A model generated the notes under the pieces. The model searched no databases. It had not been told where the DNA came from and saw only the letters and a list, made by a program, of their open reading frames with translations. Both the position numbers and the translations under genes were made by a program. A DNA stretch of 64,000 nucleotides from Streptomyces venezuelae (GTDB taxonomy: Bacteria; Actinomycetota; Actinomycetes; Streptomycetales; Streptomycetaceae), in the NCBI RefSeq assembly GCF_008642335.1, contig NZ_CP029191.1:5084001-5148000 (forward strand). The letters are read 5' to 3'. This document shows positions 25,364-38,070 of this stretch, in pieces. Each line of letters opens with the position of its first letter. The first letter of the stretch is position 1.

Positions 25364-25795
25364 TCAGTCGGAGTGGCAGCCCAGAAGCTCGACGCTGGTG
25401 GCCTTCTTCGTGGTGCGGAGGGTGACGACACGGTCGATGCGGTCCGTGTGCTCGTCGAAGCGGAAGTCCTTGCGGCCCACCTCGTCGCCCGACTCGGCCT
25501 GGGAGCGCAGGGTGCAGTAGCCCTTGGCCCCGGTGTCCTTGCGGACCTCCAGGTGGGCCTTGACCGTGTGGTCCGAGACCACGTCGAACTTGATGACCTC
25601 GGCGCTGAGCTTGGCACCGTTGATGTAGTCGTATCCGAACCAGCCGACGACGCCGAGCAGCACGACGCCGAGCACCGAACCGACGATCTTCAGCTTGCGG
25701 TCGGCGGCTTCGTCGGCCGTGCGCGAGCGGCCGTACCGACCTTCGGGAAGCCCTGGTGCGTGCCCCTCGGGGAGCTTCGAGCCCGCCGCCGCCAT
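25364..25795 (-). CDS. DUF4307 membrane protein
   Basis: A 143-residue protein. A polar N-terminus (about 1-35), a single membrane segment (IVGSVLGVVLLGVVGWFGY, about 37-56) and an extracytoplasmic beta-rich domain with two Cys (CTLRS and LLGCHSD), which could form a disulfide, match the DUF4307 family of actinobacteria. The family commonly sits divergent from mca, as here (115 bases between starts). Function unknown; proximity suggests a link with mycothiol physiology, but this is not proven. Confidence 0.8.
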   Translation of the reverse strand: MAAAGSKLPEGHAPGLPEGRYGRSRTADEAADRKLKIVGSVLGVVLLGVVGWFGYDYINGAKLSAEVIKFDVVSDHTVKAHLEVRKDTGAKGYCTLRSQAESGDEVGRKDFRFDEHTDRIDRVVTLRTTKKATSVELLGCHSD

Positions 25796-25910
25796 GATCG
25801 TCCTCCAGGAACAGGGGATGCCGGAATTTTCCGCCCCCCGGTTCCGTCACTATAGAAGCCGCCTGATGCGCCGGAATCACGAGGGCGCCCAATACCTTGA
25901 GGATCGAGTC

Positions 25911-26792
25911 TTGACTGAGCAGCTGCGACTGATGGCCGTACACGCCCACCCCGACGACGAGTCGAGCAAGGGCGCGGCCACCATGGCCAAGTACGTGGCC
26001 GAAGGGGTGGACGTGCACGTCGTGACCTGCACGGGCGGGGAGCGCGGCGACATCCTCAACCCGAAGCTCCAGGGTGACACCTACATCCAGGAGAACATCC
26101 ACGAGGTGCGCAGGAAGGAGATGGACAAGGCCCGCGAGATCCTCGGCGTCAAGCAGGACTGGCTGGGCTTCGTCGACTCCGGTCTGCCCGAGGGCGACCC
26201 GCTGCCGCCGCTGCCCGAGGGCTGCTTCGCCCTGGAGGACGTCGACAAGGCGGCCGGCGAGCTGGTCCGGCAGATTCGCTCCTTCCGCCCGCAGGTCATC
26301 ACGACCTACGACGAGAACGGCGGGTACCCGCACCCCGACCACATCATGACCCACAAGATCACGATGGTGGCGTTCGACGGTGCCGCGGACCCGGAGAAGT
26401 ACCCCGAGAGCGAGTTCGGCCCGGTCTTCCAGCCGCAGAAGCTCTACTACAACCAGGGCTTCAACCGTCCGCGCACCGAGGCGCTGCACCACGCGATGCT
26501 CGACCGCGGTCTGGAGTCGCCCTACGGTGACTGGCTCAAGCGCTGGGACGAGTTCGAGCGGGTCGAGCGCACGCTGACCACGCACGTTCCGTGTGCCGAC
26601 TACTTCGAGACGCGTGACAGGGCGCTGATCGCGCACGCCACGCAGATCGACCCGGACGGCGGCTGGTTCCGGGTGCCGATGGAGATCCAGAAGGAGGTCT
26701 GGCCCACGGAGGAGTACGAGCTCGCGAAGTCGCTCGTCGATACTTCCCTCCCCGAGGACGACCTCTTTGCGGGCATCCGCGACAATGCCTAG
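25911..26792 (+). CDS. mca: Mycothiol S-conjugate amidase
   Basis: Cleaves mycothiol S-conjugates of electrophiles and antibiotics to release mercapturic acids, a detoxification step specific to actinobacteria. Length is 293 residues. Zinc ligands are visible in HAHPDDES (His13, Asp16) and HPDH (141-144), the LmbE/PIG-L fold signature. The probable start is TTG at 25911 after GAGGATCGAG; this start gives the canonical N-terminus MTEQLRLMAVHAHPDD. A small membrane protein gene overlaps its 3' end. Confidence 0.93.
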   Translation: MTEQLRLMAVHAHPDDESSKGAATMAKYVAEGVDVHVVTCTGGERGDILNPKLQGDTYIQENIHEVRRKEMDKAREILGVKQDWLGFVDSGLPEGDPLPPLPEGCFALEDVDKAAGELVRQIRSFRPQVITTYDENGGYPHPDHIMTHKITMVAFDGAADPEKYPESEFGPVFQPQKLYYNQGFNRPRTEALHHAMLDRGLESPYGDWLKRWDEFERVERTLTTHVPCADYFETRDRALIAHATQIDPDGGWFRVPMEIQKEVWPTEEYELAKSLVDTSLPEDDLFAGIRDNA

Positions 26793-27030
26793 CGTGAACG
26801 TACATCTGGCAATGACGCATCTCGTCCCTCTTGCCAAGGAGGTCGACGACGACAAGGTGACGCCCGGCGTGCTCGGCTTCATCGTCTTCGCGGTGATGGC
26901 GCTCGCCGTCTGGGGCCTCATGAAGTCGATGAACAAGCACATGCGCAAGGTCGACTTCAAGGACCCGGAGAGCGAGAGCGACACGGAGTCGGAGAAGGGC
27001 TCGGAGAAGAAGTCGGCCGCCAGGAGCTAG
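26785..27030 (+). CDS. Small membrane protein downstream of mca
   Basis: About 81 residues with one membrane segment (VLGFIVFAVMALAVWGLM) and a highly charged Lys/Glu/Ser-rich cytoplasmic tail. It overlaps the mca stop by eight bases from the ATG used here. Other starts (GTG at 26794, ATG at 26812) are possible and no ribosome site decides. It is probably co-transcribed with mca. Function unknown. Confidence 0.65.
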   Translation: MPSVNVHLAMTHLVPLAKEVDDDKVTPGVLGFIVFAVMALAVWGLMKSMNKHMRKVDFKDPESESDTESEKGSEKKSAARS

Positions 27031-27032
27031 GG

Positions 27033-27066
27033 CCCCCGGAAAGCCCGGACCCCCGGAAAGCCCGGA
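27033..27066. repeat. Two tandem copies of a 17-bp unit
   Basis: CCCCCGGAAAGCCCGGA occurs twice head to tail, directly after the small membrane protein stop and before a terminator hairpin. It is probably a local slippage duplication. Confidence 0.7.
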
Positions 27067-27092
27067 CCCCTCCCGCCCGAAGGCGAGAGGGG
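27067..27092. terminator. Terminator hairpin between mca operon and secreted protein gene
   Basis: CCCCTCCCGCC-CGAA-GGCGAGAGGGG forms an 11-bp stem with one mismatch and a stable four-base loop between convergent genes. Confidence 0.7.
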
Positions 27093-27129
27093 ACTGAGTT
27101 CTGTGCCTGTGCTGCTGCGGTGGTTCCGG

Positions 27130-27321
27130 TCAGTCCATGACCAGGTCGCCGAAGGAGGCGATGTTGGCCTCGTTGTGCACGGTGTTGATGTCGCTGCCGC
27201 TCTCGATGCCGTAGCCGACGCCGTCGTCTCCGTCGTGGCCGGTGGCGGAGGCGACGCCCGCGCCGCCGAGGACGGTGAGGGCGGCCAGGACAGTGGTGGC
27301 TGCAGCAGTACGGATACGCAT
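27130..27321 (-). CDS. Small secreted protein next to a chaplin gene
   Basis: A 63-residue predicted exported peptide. A signal peptide (1-26, VLAALTVLGGAGVASA) is followed by only about 37 mature residues, rich in Gly, Asp and Asn (DINTVHNEANIASFGDLVMD at the end), with no Cys. The start ATG at 27321 has AAGGA upstream. Its signal peptide closely resembles that of the neighbouring chaplin (both share TVLGGAG). The mature part is not a chaplin domain and I do not recognise a family. A surface or developmental role is a guess from position. Confidence 0.6.
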   Translation of the reverse strand: MRIRTAAATTVLAALTVLGGAGVASATGHDGDDGVGYGIESGSDINTVHNEANIASFGDLVMD

Positions 27322-27450
27322 GAAGCGTCCTTTCTCTGGGTGTTCTCTCTGGCTGTTTTCTCTGGGTGCCCACCCGTCCGCATCGCTCATGCGTCCGATA
27401 CGCGGAGCGCGTCCGGGGGGTGCTTGTGGGGTGGCGGGCCGGTCAGGCCG

Positions 27451-27693
27451 TCAGCCGTGGTTCTGGCACTCGTTGCCGGTGGCCGGGTTGAGCAGGCCGA
27501 GCACGTCGACGGTGTTGCCGCAGAGGTTGAGGCCGAGGTCGACGGGGACCTGGACGTTGTTGCCGCTGAGCACGCCCGGGGAGTTGCCCGTCGTGCCCAC
27601 GGCGTCCGGGCCGTCGGCGATCGCGGCGCCGGCGCCACCGAGCACGGTGACGAACGTGAGAGCGGCTGCGGTGACGATGCTGCGCGTACGCAT
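27451..27693 (-). CDS. Short chaplin (hydrophobic aerial-hyphae protein)
   Basis: An 80-residue precursor. A signal peptide (1-27) is followed by one chaplin domain of about 50 residues, recognisable by GNSPGVLSGNNVQVPVDL, LCGNTVDVLGLLNPA and GNEC, with the two conserved Cys. Chaplins are secreted, assemble into amyloid-like fibrils at the air-water interface and make aerial hyphae and spores hydrophobic. The mature region is more acidic than usual (VDLG, TVDV). GAGG precedes the ATG. No cell-wall anchor is present, so this is a short chaplin of the ChpD-H type. Confidence 0.85.
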   Translation of the reverse strand: MRTRSIVTAAALTFVTVLGGAGAAIADGPDAVGTTGNSPGVLSGNNVQVPVDLGLNLCGNTVDVLGLLNPATGNECQNHG

Positions 27694-27837
27694 GGATACC
27701 TCTTCGCAGAAGGAGAAGGCGGTCCATGTGAGCGTCACCCGGGACGGCCGCGCGCGCTCTCGGCCGTAGCCCGTCAGTGGTGACAACACCTCGTTTGGGG
27801 GAAAGCGGGCACCCACCCGCGGGTCGCTACCGGTGAT

Positions 27838-30800
27838 TCAGCGGCGCTCCGGTACGTCCACCCCCATGACCTCCCGCGCATGCCGGCTCGGCACCATCCC
27901 CAGGCGCCACGCCTGCCAGCCCGTCTCCAGGTCCGCGCCGCGCTCCAGGAGCAGCGCGTACGCCTCCACGCACTCGGTGAGCTTCCCGTCCCGCGTCTGA
28001 TGGTCCTCGCGCGACAGCCGGCTCAGCTCCTCCTGGGCGACCGCCGTGCCGATCTCCCAGCCGCCCGGCGAGGCGTACGGCAGCAGGGTGCAGCGCAGGA
28101 AGCGCGCCCAGTCGCCGCCGCGGCGGTCGCCGTACGAGGCGAAGAGCTCGATGGCTTCGTCGCACAGGCCCAGCGCCTGCTGACTGCGGTTGTTGCCCGC
28201 GTCCACGACCACCAGCTCCAGGCACGTCCACGCCTCGCCGTGCGCGACCCCGATGCGCTGGAAGTCGGCGCGGGCGTCCACCAGGAGCTGCCGTGCGAAG
28301 CCGGAGTTGCGCAGCGAACCCGTCTGCGCGGCGCGCTGGTCGCGGGTGACGCGCGCCGAGTGGTGCCGGGCACAGGCCAGGCCGTACACGTCCCGCATCC
28401 GGGAGAACATCGTGCGGGCCCGCTCCAGGTCGCGGACCGCCTGGTCGAGGCTGCCCGCCTCCTCCAAGGCCTGGCCCAGGTAGTACAGGGACCACGCCTC
28501 GCCGCGCGCGTCGTCGTTGTCGCGGTGCCGGGACACCGCCTGCCGCAGCCCGTCGACGGCCGGTGAGGGGTCGCCGTCGACGAGCCGGGCCCGCGCCAGC
28601 TGGGTCATGGCCCAGGCCTCGCCGCGCGGGTCGCGGGTGCGGCCGTACAGGTCGAGGGCCTCGCGCAGCTCGCCCTCCGCGCGCGGTACGTCGCCCATGC
28701 GCAGGCAGAGCTGGCCGAGCTGGAAGTGCGTCCAGGCCTCGCCGTGCACCGAGCCGCTCGCGCGGTGCAGGGTGAGCGCCGTCTCCAGCATGTCGAGGGC
28801 GTGCGCGAGGTGGGCGCGGTCCCGCTCGACCGCCGCGAGGGCGTGCAGCGTCCAGGCGCGGTCGCCCGCCAGCTCGTCGGCGACCTGCAGGTCGAGGGCC
28901 TCGGTCAGCCGTGCCGCGGCCTCCGTCAGGTTGCCCTGGTGGTGCAGGGTGATGCCGAGGGAGCCGAGCGCGCGGGCGGCGGCGGCGTCCTGGTGGGCCT
29001 CGAAGTACAGGTCGACGACGGAGTTCAGCGTCGTACGCGACTGGTCGAGCTCGCCCAGCTGGCGGGCGGCGATACCGGTGCGCCACTGGACGCTGCGGCC
29101 GAGGAGGCCCTGGTCGATGGCCTGGGTGAGTTCGTTGATCTCGCCGAGCCGGTAGAGGTCGCCGCGCAGCAGGCAGTAGTCGCACAGGGCGCCCAGGAGG
29201 TTGAGCACGGCCCGCTGGTCGACGCCCTCCGCGTGGCGCAGCGCCGCCGTGATGAACGTCGACTCGTCGTCGAGCCAGCGCAGCGCCGCGTCGAGGGAGG
29301 TGAACCCGTGCTGCCCGGCCGCGCCCTTCAACAGAGTGTCGGCGCGCGTGGACGTCTTGCCGTCGACCAGGCGGATCACGGTGTCGGCCAGCTCGCCGTA
29401 ACTGGCGATGAGGCGTTCCTGGGCGGCCGTGCGCTCGGCGGGCTCCTCCTCGTCGAGGAGGCGGGTGCGGGCGAAGGAGCGGACGACGTCGTGCAGGCGG
29501 TAGCGGCTGCCGGGCGGGGCCTCGCCGCCCTCGTGGTCGCGGGGGCGCGGCACCTCGACGAGGCCCGCCTGGGACAGGGCGGTCAGCTGCCGGGAAGCCT
29601 CCTGCTCGTCCGTGCCGAGCAGCGCCGCCGCGGCGGCCGCGCCCAGCGAGGCGCGGCCCGCGAGCGCCAGGCGGCGCAGCAGCCGCCTGGCCTGCTCCGA
29701 CTGGTCGGCGTAGCGCAGCCACAGGACGCGCTCGACCGGACCGACCTTGTCCGCGGGCCCGTACGCGGCGAGATCCGAGGCGAGCCTGCTCGGTGTCCGC
29801 GGACCGAGCGAGGAACCCGCGGCGCGCAGCGCGAGCGGCAGTCCGCCGCACAACGCCCTTATGACGTCTCCCGATTCGGCGTCGTACGGCCCGGAGAGGT
29901 CCTCGGCGGACTCGCGGAGCAGCTCCTCGGCGCCTGCCTCGTCCAGCGCCTCGACCGGCAGCGAGTGCACCCACGCGGGCAGGTCGCCGGGCAGCTCCAG
30001 GGGCTCCCTGGCGGTGACGAGGACGAGGCTGTCGGAGCGCTCCGGAACCAGCGTGCGGACCTGCTCGACGTCGCTGGCGTCGTCGAGCACGATCGTCACC
30101 GCGAGACCGGTCAGATATTGGTGGTAGAGCTCGCTGAGCCGCTTGAGCTGCTGCTCCTGCGAGGCGCGCTCGCGGAAGAGCAGCTGCTCGCGCGGGGCGC
30201 CCAATCGATTCAGCAGGTGCAGCAGCGCGTCGCGGGTGGACATCGGGGACTCCTGCGGGGTGTCGCCGCGCAGGTCCACGACGCACGCGCCGCGGAACTG
30301 GTCCCGCAGGGCGTGCGCCGCGCGCACCGCGAGCGAGGTCCGCCCGGAGCCCGGTACGCCGTGCAGCACGACCACCGTGGGCCGGGTGTCGGTGCTGGCG
30401 CGCGCCGCGTGCACCCACTGCGCGATCCGCCCCAGCTCGGCCCTGCGCCCCACGAAGGGCGCCGCCGTCTCCGTGAGTTGCGTGAAGGACTGCTGCAGGA
30501 CGCTGCGCCTGCGCGCCGCCGCGCTCTTGTCCGTGCCGCGCAGCTGCGGCGCCGATTTCTTCGCCGTGTGCGCGCCGCTCGACGCGGCGAGGACCCGCTG
30601 CTGGTCGAGGAAGGGCCGGATGCCGCGCACTTCCAGCGCCGTCAGCCACTGGAGCCGCAGCTGCTCGGGCCCGCCCGGCCTGCTGAGCTCGCCCGCGCGG
30701 CGGCTGGCCGCCGGGACGTGGGACGCGGTCACCTTCACGACGGTGGCCGCCGCGCCCGCCACGGCGACGACCGCGCCGGTGCCGAGGGCCGTGCCGACGC

Positions 30801-31104
30801 TGGTCCCGAACGACAGGTCGGACACGCCGGCCGCGAGTGCCGCAACCACCGCGACCAGCAGCGGAGTTCCCGCCCCCTCCTTCGCGTACCGCTGCCCGAA
30901 GCTGAGCCGCCCGGCGTCCGCCTCGTCGAGCGCGGTGGTGTACGCGCCGTACTCCTCCGCCGACGTCTGCGCCATGGCGTCCAGCGCGCCGCGCGCCCGC
31001 GACAGCAGCACGCTCCCGTCGACGCGCCCGCCCGAACGGCGGACCTCCTCCTCCACGGCCCGCGCCAACAGCCGCTCGGCCTCGGCCCGATGGCTGTCCC
31101 GCAT
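27838..31104 (-). CDS. Membrane-associated STAND NTPase with TPR repeats
   Basis: A 1088-residue protein. The N-terminal helical region (1-78) is followed by two adjacent hydrophobic segments (about 79-95 and 101-124), then an NB-ARC-type NTPase (about 215-480) and a long tetratricopeptide repeat array (about 600-1050). The P-loop reads GVPGSGRTS (249-257), with Arg255 where lysine is expected. The Walker B region is IVLDDASD. Unlike AfsR/SARP regulators it has no N-terminal DNA-binding domain, so it is more likely a signalling or scaffold ATPase at the membrane. A strong ribosome site (GGAGGGGG) precedes the ATG. Partner and signal are unknown. Confidence 0.75.
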   Translation of the reverse strand: MRDSHRAEAERLLARAVEEEVRRSGGRVDGSVLLSRARGALDAMAQTSAEEYGAYTTALDEADAGRLSFGQRYAKEGAGTPLLVAVVAALAAGVSDLSFGTSVGTALGTGAVVAVAGAAATVVKVTASHVPAASRRAGELSRPGGPEQLRLQWLTALEVRGIRPFLDQQRVLAASSGAHTAKKSAPQLRGTDKSAAARRRSVLQQSFTQLTETAAPFVGRRAELGRIAQWVHAARASTDTRPTVVVLHGVPGSGRTSLAVRAAHALRDQFRGACVVDLRGDTPQESPMSTRDALLHLLNRLGAPREQLLFRERASQEQQLKRLSELYHQYLTGLAVTIVLDDASDVEQVRTLVPERSDSLVLVTAREPLELPGDLPAWVHSLPVEALDEAGAEELLRESAEDLSGPYDAESGDVIRALCGGLPLALRAAGSSLGPRTPSRLASDLAAYGPADKVGPVERVLWLRYADQSEQARRLLRRLALAGRASLGAAAAAALLGTDEQEASRQLTALSQAGLVEVPRPRDHEGGEAPPGSRYRLHDVVRSFARTRLLDEEEPAERTAAQERLIASYGELADTVIRLVDGKTSTRADTLLKGAAGQHGFTSLDAALRWLDDESTFITAALRHAEGVDQRAVLNLLGALCDYCLLRGDLYRLGEINELTQAIDQGLLGRSVQWRTGIAARQLGELDQSRTTLNSVVDLYFEAHQDAAAARALGSLGITLHHQGNLTEAAARLTEALDLQVADELAGDRAWTLHALAAVERDRAHLAHALDMLETALTLHRASGSVHGEAWTHFQLGQLCLRMGDVPRAEGELREALDLYGRTRDPRGEAWAMTQLARARLVDGDPSPAVDGLRQAVSRHRDNDDARGEAWSLYYLGQALEEAGSLDQAVRDLERARTMFSRMRDVYGLACARHHSARVTRDQRAAQTGSLRNSGFARQLLVDARADFQRIGVAHGEAWTCLELVVVDAGNNRSQQALGLCDEAIELFASYGDRRGGDWARFLRCTLLPYASPGGWEIGTAVAQEELSRLSREDHQTRDGKLTECVEAYALLLERGADLETGWQAWRLGMVPSRHAREVMGVDVPERR

Positions 31105-31218
31105 ATGGGTTCCCCCTCCGAGAGCAACAGTTCCCTGCGGCCACAAGTGTCCTGCGTACGGGGCGCGGAAGCGAGGGCGTCCGCGGATCAGGGGCCGGTG
31201 TGCGCGAGGATGGGGGGC

Positions 31219-33240
<2,022 letters not shown>

Positions 33241-33271
33241 AACCTGTGTCGGCAGTCCCTAGGGCTCCCGT

Positions 33272-33277
33272 TAGGGT
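33272..33277 (+). promoter_or_regulatory. Leaderless-type -10 box (TAGGGT)
   Basis: TAGGGT is followed by six bases (CCCCGC) and then the ATG at 33284. No purine-rich ribosome site is present. Confidence 0.5.
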
Positions 33278-33283
33278 CCCCGC

Positions 33284-33601
33284 ATGGTGCGTCTGAAGAT
33301 AGAGATAGCCGTCCCGGAGAGCCATGTGGAGCAGGTCATCGACGCGCTCCACGCGGCCGGTGCGGGGCGGGTCGGGGACTATGCGCGGTGTGCCAGTTGG
33401 TGGCCCGTCAACGGGACCTGGCTGCCGCTGCCCGGCGCCGATCCCTACGACGGGGAGGTCGGCGTCGTCCAGCGGGGCGCGGAGTGCCGGGTGGAGTCCG
33501 TGTGCGGGGAGGAGCAGGCCCGTGCCGTGCTTGACGCGGTGCGGGCCGCTCATCCCTATGAGGAACCCGTGATCAACTTCCTGCCGCTGTACGAGCCGTG
33601 A
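33284..33601 (+). CDS. NIF3/YqfO insertion-domain-like (CutA/PII-fold) protein
   Basis: A 105-residue stand-alone domain. It begins with VRLKIEIAVPESHVEQVIDAL and ends with the hallmark AHPYEEPVINFLPL, as in the ferredoxin-like insertion of YqfO/NIF3 proteins and CutA1. The domain usually trimerises. No enzyme motif is seen. The 3' end overlaps the convergent Mut7-C gene by 29 bases, so both proteins are encoded on opposite strands there. Confidence 0.75.
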   Translation: MVRLKIEIAVPESHVEQVIDALHAAGAGRVGDYARCASWWPVNGTWLPLPGADPYDGEVGVVQRGAECRVESVCGEEQARAVLDAVRAAHPYEEPVINFLPLYEP

Positions 33602-34343
33602 GCCCGGCCGGCCCCGCGTCGCCGAACTCCGCCAGCGCCCGCTCCACGATGCCTTCCAGGCGGTCGTGGTGGGCGCCCCGCCAGAACACGCGCTCGCAGG
33701 ACCCGCACTGCGCGAACACGTCGTACGTGCCGCGGGTGCCACCCTCCAGACGGTCCGCCACCTCGTCCTTCGTCGCGGCGCGCAGCGTGCCGTTGCAGGC
33801 GCTGCAGCGGGTCCAGGGGCGCAGCTCGGGGGCGAAGCGGCCGAGGATGTCGCGGAGTTGGTCGTCGGGCCGGTCGCTGTAGACGTACGCGCCCGCCCAC
33901 AGCTCCCTGCGCCGGAGCAGGCCGCGGTCGCGGCTCAGCAGGACGCGCCGCTCGGCCGCCGAACGCGCGGCGAGGGCCGGATCGCCGATGTCCGTGCTCT
34001 CGTACGCCGCGTCGACGCCGAGGAGGCGCAGGCGCCGGGCCAGGGTGCCCAGGTGGACGTCGAGGAGGAACCGGAGCGGGGCGCCCGGCACCTCCTGGGG
34101 GCGGGTCACCGCGCGGACCGTGACGGTCTCGCCCGCCGCGGGGATGTGCCCGACGGGCACCTCGCGGCCGTCGACCACGAGCGCCCCGACCTCCGTCAGC
34201 GGGACGCCGAGCGACTCGACGACGTGCCCGAGCGTGGACGCGCCGTCGGTAACAGCCCTCCTGGGGCCGCCCCTTCGCTCGTGCGGGACGAAAATCCCCA
34301 GCTCGGGGGCGAAGTCGAGGAGGATCTCCGGACCGTTCATCAT
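33573..34343 (-). CDS. Mut7-C RNase-like domain protein with ubiquitin-like N-terminus
   Basis: A 256-residue protein. The N-terminal 85 residues match the beta-grasp Ub-Mut7C domain. The middle is a PIN-like Mut7-C domain (about 88-180; RFLLDVHLGTLARRLRLLG, then LLSRDRGLLRR), whose acidic residues suggest nuclease activity. A zinc ribbon follows (RCSACNG and QCGSCERVFWRG). Members are thought to process RNA, but few have been tested. It overlaps the 3' end of the NIF3-like gene. Confidence 0.82.
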   Translation of the reverse strand: MMNGPEILLDFAPELGIFVPHERRGGPRRAVTDGASTLGHVVESLGVPLTEVGALVVDGREVPVGHIPAAGETVTVRAVTRPQEVPGAPLRFLLDVHLGTLARRLRLLGVDAAYESTDIGDPALAARSAAERRVLLSRDRGLLRRRELWAGAYVYSDRPDDQLRDILGRFAPELRPWTRCSACNGTLRAATKDEVADRLEGGTRGTYDVFAQCGSCERVFWRGAHHDRLEGIVERALAEFGDAGPAGLTARTAAGS

Positions 34344-34418
34344 GCGGTCAGGATGGCATGCCGGAGACGGTCGTCACCCGGGGTTTTCGCCGGTGCCCCT
34401 CGACCGCGGGTCCCGGGG

Positions 34419-35087
34419 TCACGTCCCGGCGGGTCCCGCGAACCCCGTCGCCAGTACGTCCAGCGTCCGGTCGACCAGCGCGGGCAGGTCGTCCTCGTGG
34501 CCGCGCTCCGCCCAGTACGCCGCGGTCTCGGTGAGCGCGCCGATCAGGCCCATGGACAAGGCCCGCACCTCCAGGTCACCGGCGTCGCGGCCGGTGCGCT
34601 CCGCGATGATCCGGCACAGGACGCCACCGGTGACCGACATGCTCTCCAGCATCCGCGAGCGCACGGCGGGCACCTCGGTCATGAGCCTCGTCCGCAGCCT
34701 GGAGACCTCGGACTGCTCCGCGAAGCCGGAGCCGGAGCCGGAGCCAGAACCGGAGCCGGAGCCGGAGGAGACGGCTTGGCGCAGCACGACTCGCAGGGAC
34801 TCCACGATCGGCTCGTCCGCCGGCCGCTCCCGCAGCCGCGTCTCCAGGAACGGGTCGGACTCATCCGTGAGGACGATGTCCTCCTTGGTCGGGAAGTAGC
34901 GGAAGACCGTGGACGGGGAGACCTCCGCCGCCTCCGCGATCCGCTCGACCGTCGTCGCCTCGTACCCCTGCTCCCGGATCAGCCGGTACGTCGCGTCCCG
35001 GATGGCGAGGCGGGTCTTGAGCTTCTTGCGCTCGCGGAGGCCCGGCCTGGGGGCGCCCGCGGGGGCGGAGGTACGTGCGGCCGTCAT
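34419..35087 (-). CDS. TetR-family regulator with Ser-Gly repeat linker
   Basis: About 222 residues. The N-terminal TetR helix-turn-helix is clear (RLAIRDATYRLIREQGYEAT, then VERIAEAAEVSPSTVFRYFP). The ligand domain is interrupted at about residue 110 by a stretch of alternating Ser and Gly, encoded by a hexanucleotide microsatellite. This flexible insert sits in a loop between helices 5 and 6. The start is unsure between the ATG at 35087 and a GTG at 35105. The target is unknown; neighbours are trhA and the Mut7-C gene. Confidence 0.85.
   Translation of the reverse strand: MTAARTSAPAGAPRPGLRERKKLKTRLAIRDATYRLIREQGYEATTVERIAEAAEVSPSTVFRYFPTKEDIVLTDESDPFLETRLRERPADEPIVESLRVVLRQAVSSGSGSGSGSGSGSGFAEQSEVSRLRTRLMTEVPAVRSRMLESMSVTGGVLCRIIAERTGRDAGDLEVRALSMGLIGALTETAAYWAERGHEDDLPALVDRTLDVLATGFAGPAGT
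34725..34766. repeat. Hexanucleotide microsatellite (7 x GCCGGA-type)
   Basis: Seven consecutive six-base units, five exact GCCGGA, one GCCAGA and one ACCGGA, lie within the TetR gene and encode Ser-Gly pairs on the minus strand. Gain or loss of a unit keeps the frame and would change linker length. Confidence 0.8.
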
Positions 35088-35177
35088 GCCGTCATTGTCG
35101 GACACACGAGAAAAGTGGCCACGGTCGGACCGCGGCCACTCGGGTGAAAACGGGGGGACGGAGCTTGGGGGTGGAGC

Positions 35178-35894
35178 TCAGCCGTGCTGGTAGGCCACCA
35201 GGGAGATGCCGACGTAGTGGATGACGAACGCCGCGAGCGTCAGGGAGTGGAAGACCTCGTGGAAGCCGAAGAACCGGGGGGAGGGGTTCGGGCGCTTGAT
35301 GCCGTAGATCACGCCGCCCACGCTGTAGAGCACTCCGCCGACGATGACCAGGACGAGGACGGCGATGCCGCCCGTCCGCATGAAGTCCGGCAGGAAGAAG
35401 ACGGCGGCCCAGCCCATCGCGATGTAGCACGGTGTGTAGAGCCAGCGCGGGGCGCCGACCCAGAAGACGCGGAAGGCGATGCCGGCGAGCGCCGCGCCCC
35501 AGATGCCCCACAGCAGCCACTGGCCCTTCGCCTCGGGCAGGAGCAGCAGGGTGAGCGGGGTGTACGTGCCCGCGATGATCAGGAAGATGTTGGAGTGGTC
35601 GAGGCGGCGCAGGACCGCGTCGGCTCTGGGGCTCCAGTTGCCGCGGTGGTAGAGCGCGCTGATGCCGAAGAGCAGGCAGGCGCTGAGGGCGAAGATGCCG
35701 CAGGCGATCCGGCCGCGGGGAGAGTCCGCGAGGGCCGTGAGCACGAGGCCCGCGATCACTACGGCGGGGAACATGCCCGCGTGCAGCCAGCCGCGCATCG
35801 CAGGCTTCACCGGCAGCGGCATGGAGTCCGGGGACGGGACGAGCGAGGGGTTGTCCGCGGAGTGCGGTGTCGCTTCGGGGACAGGGGCGGTCAT
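35178..35894 (-). CDS. trhA: Hemolysin III / PAQR family membrane protein
   Basis: A 238-residue integral membrane protein with seven hydrophobic segments. Family markers are visible: SALYHRGNWSP (Ser and His of the PAQR motif) near segment 2, LDHSNIFLIIAGTYTP, and the C-terminal HEVFHSLTLAAFVIHY with paired His. These residues bind zinc in the family, and bacterial members affect membrane fluidity. A Pro-rich N-terminal tail precedes the first segment. The ATG at 35894 is preceded six bases upstream by TACGAT, so the mRNA is probably leaderless. Confidence 0.9.
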   Translation of the reverse strand: MTAPVPEATPHSADNPSLVPSPDSMPLPVKPAMRGWLHAGMFPAVVIAGLVLTALADSPRGRIACGIFALSACLLFGISALYHRGNWSPRADAVLRRLDHSNIFLIIAGTYTPLTLLLLPEAKGQWLLWGIWGAALAGIAFRVFWVGAPRWLYTPCYIAMGWAAVFFLPDFMRTGGIAVLVLVIVGGVLYSVGGVIYGIKRPNPSPRFFGFHEVFHSLTLAAFVIHYVGISLVAYQHG

Positions 35895-35900
35895 GACGGC

Positions 35901-35906
35901 ATCGTA
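35901..35906 (-). promoter_or_regulatory. Leaderless-type -10 box (TACGAT) for trhA
   Basis: On the minus strand TACGAT is followed by GCCGTC and then the trhA ATG. Confidence 0.5.
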
Positions 35907-35925
35907 CCGACGGGCCTGTAAGCCA

Positions 35926-35959
35926 AACGTCAAACGGACGGCGAACGTCAAACGGACGG
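35926..35959. repeat. 16-bp direct repeat with 18-bp period upstream of trhA
   Basis: AACGTCAAACGGACGG occurs at 35926-35941 and again at 35944-35959. On the minus strand each copy contains TTGACG, a good -35 hexamer. This may be a duplicated promoter element or a regulator site. The rest of 35895-36165 holds no gene. Confidence 0.55.
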
Positions 35960-36165
35960 ATCGGCGCCCACACCCCCGTACCCGTACAAGTGGCGATGCT
36001 CACGCCGCTCAAGTGTGAGGCCCTCTGGACAGATGCGCGAACGCGTCGGATGATCAAATGAGTGCGGTCGGCACCGGATGAGCGCCAAAGTAGGTACACG
36101 TGAAGCGTCCGGGTCGCAGCCCCCACGGGGCATACATTCCAAAAACCCCTCGATTAGGAGCAATC

Positions 36166-38010
<1,845 letters not shown>

Positions 38011-38030
38011 CCCGTCAGCCGTTCCGTTTC

Positions 38031-38070
38031 CGGCCGGGCCCCCGCACAACGGCGTGCGGGGGCCCGGCCG
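38031..38070 (+). terminator. Terminator of pckG
   Basis: A perfect 17-bp inverted repeat (38031-38047 and 38054-38070) with a six-base loop lies 20 bases after the pckG stop. Confidence 0.75.

Noticed and set aside
27033..27066. Tandem 17-bp repeats considered as a CRISPR remnant
   Set aside because: There are only two head-to-tail copies, no spacers and no cas genes. A slippage duplication next to a terminator explains it.
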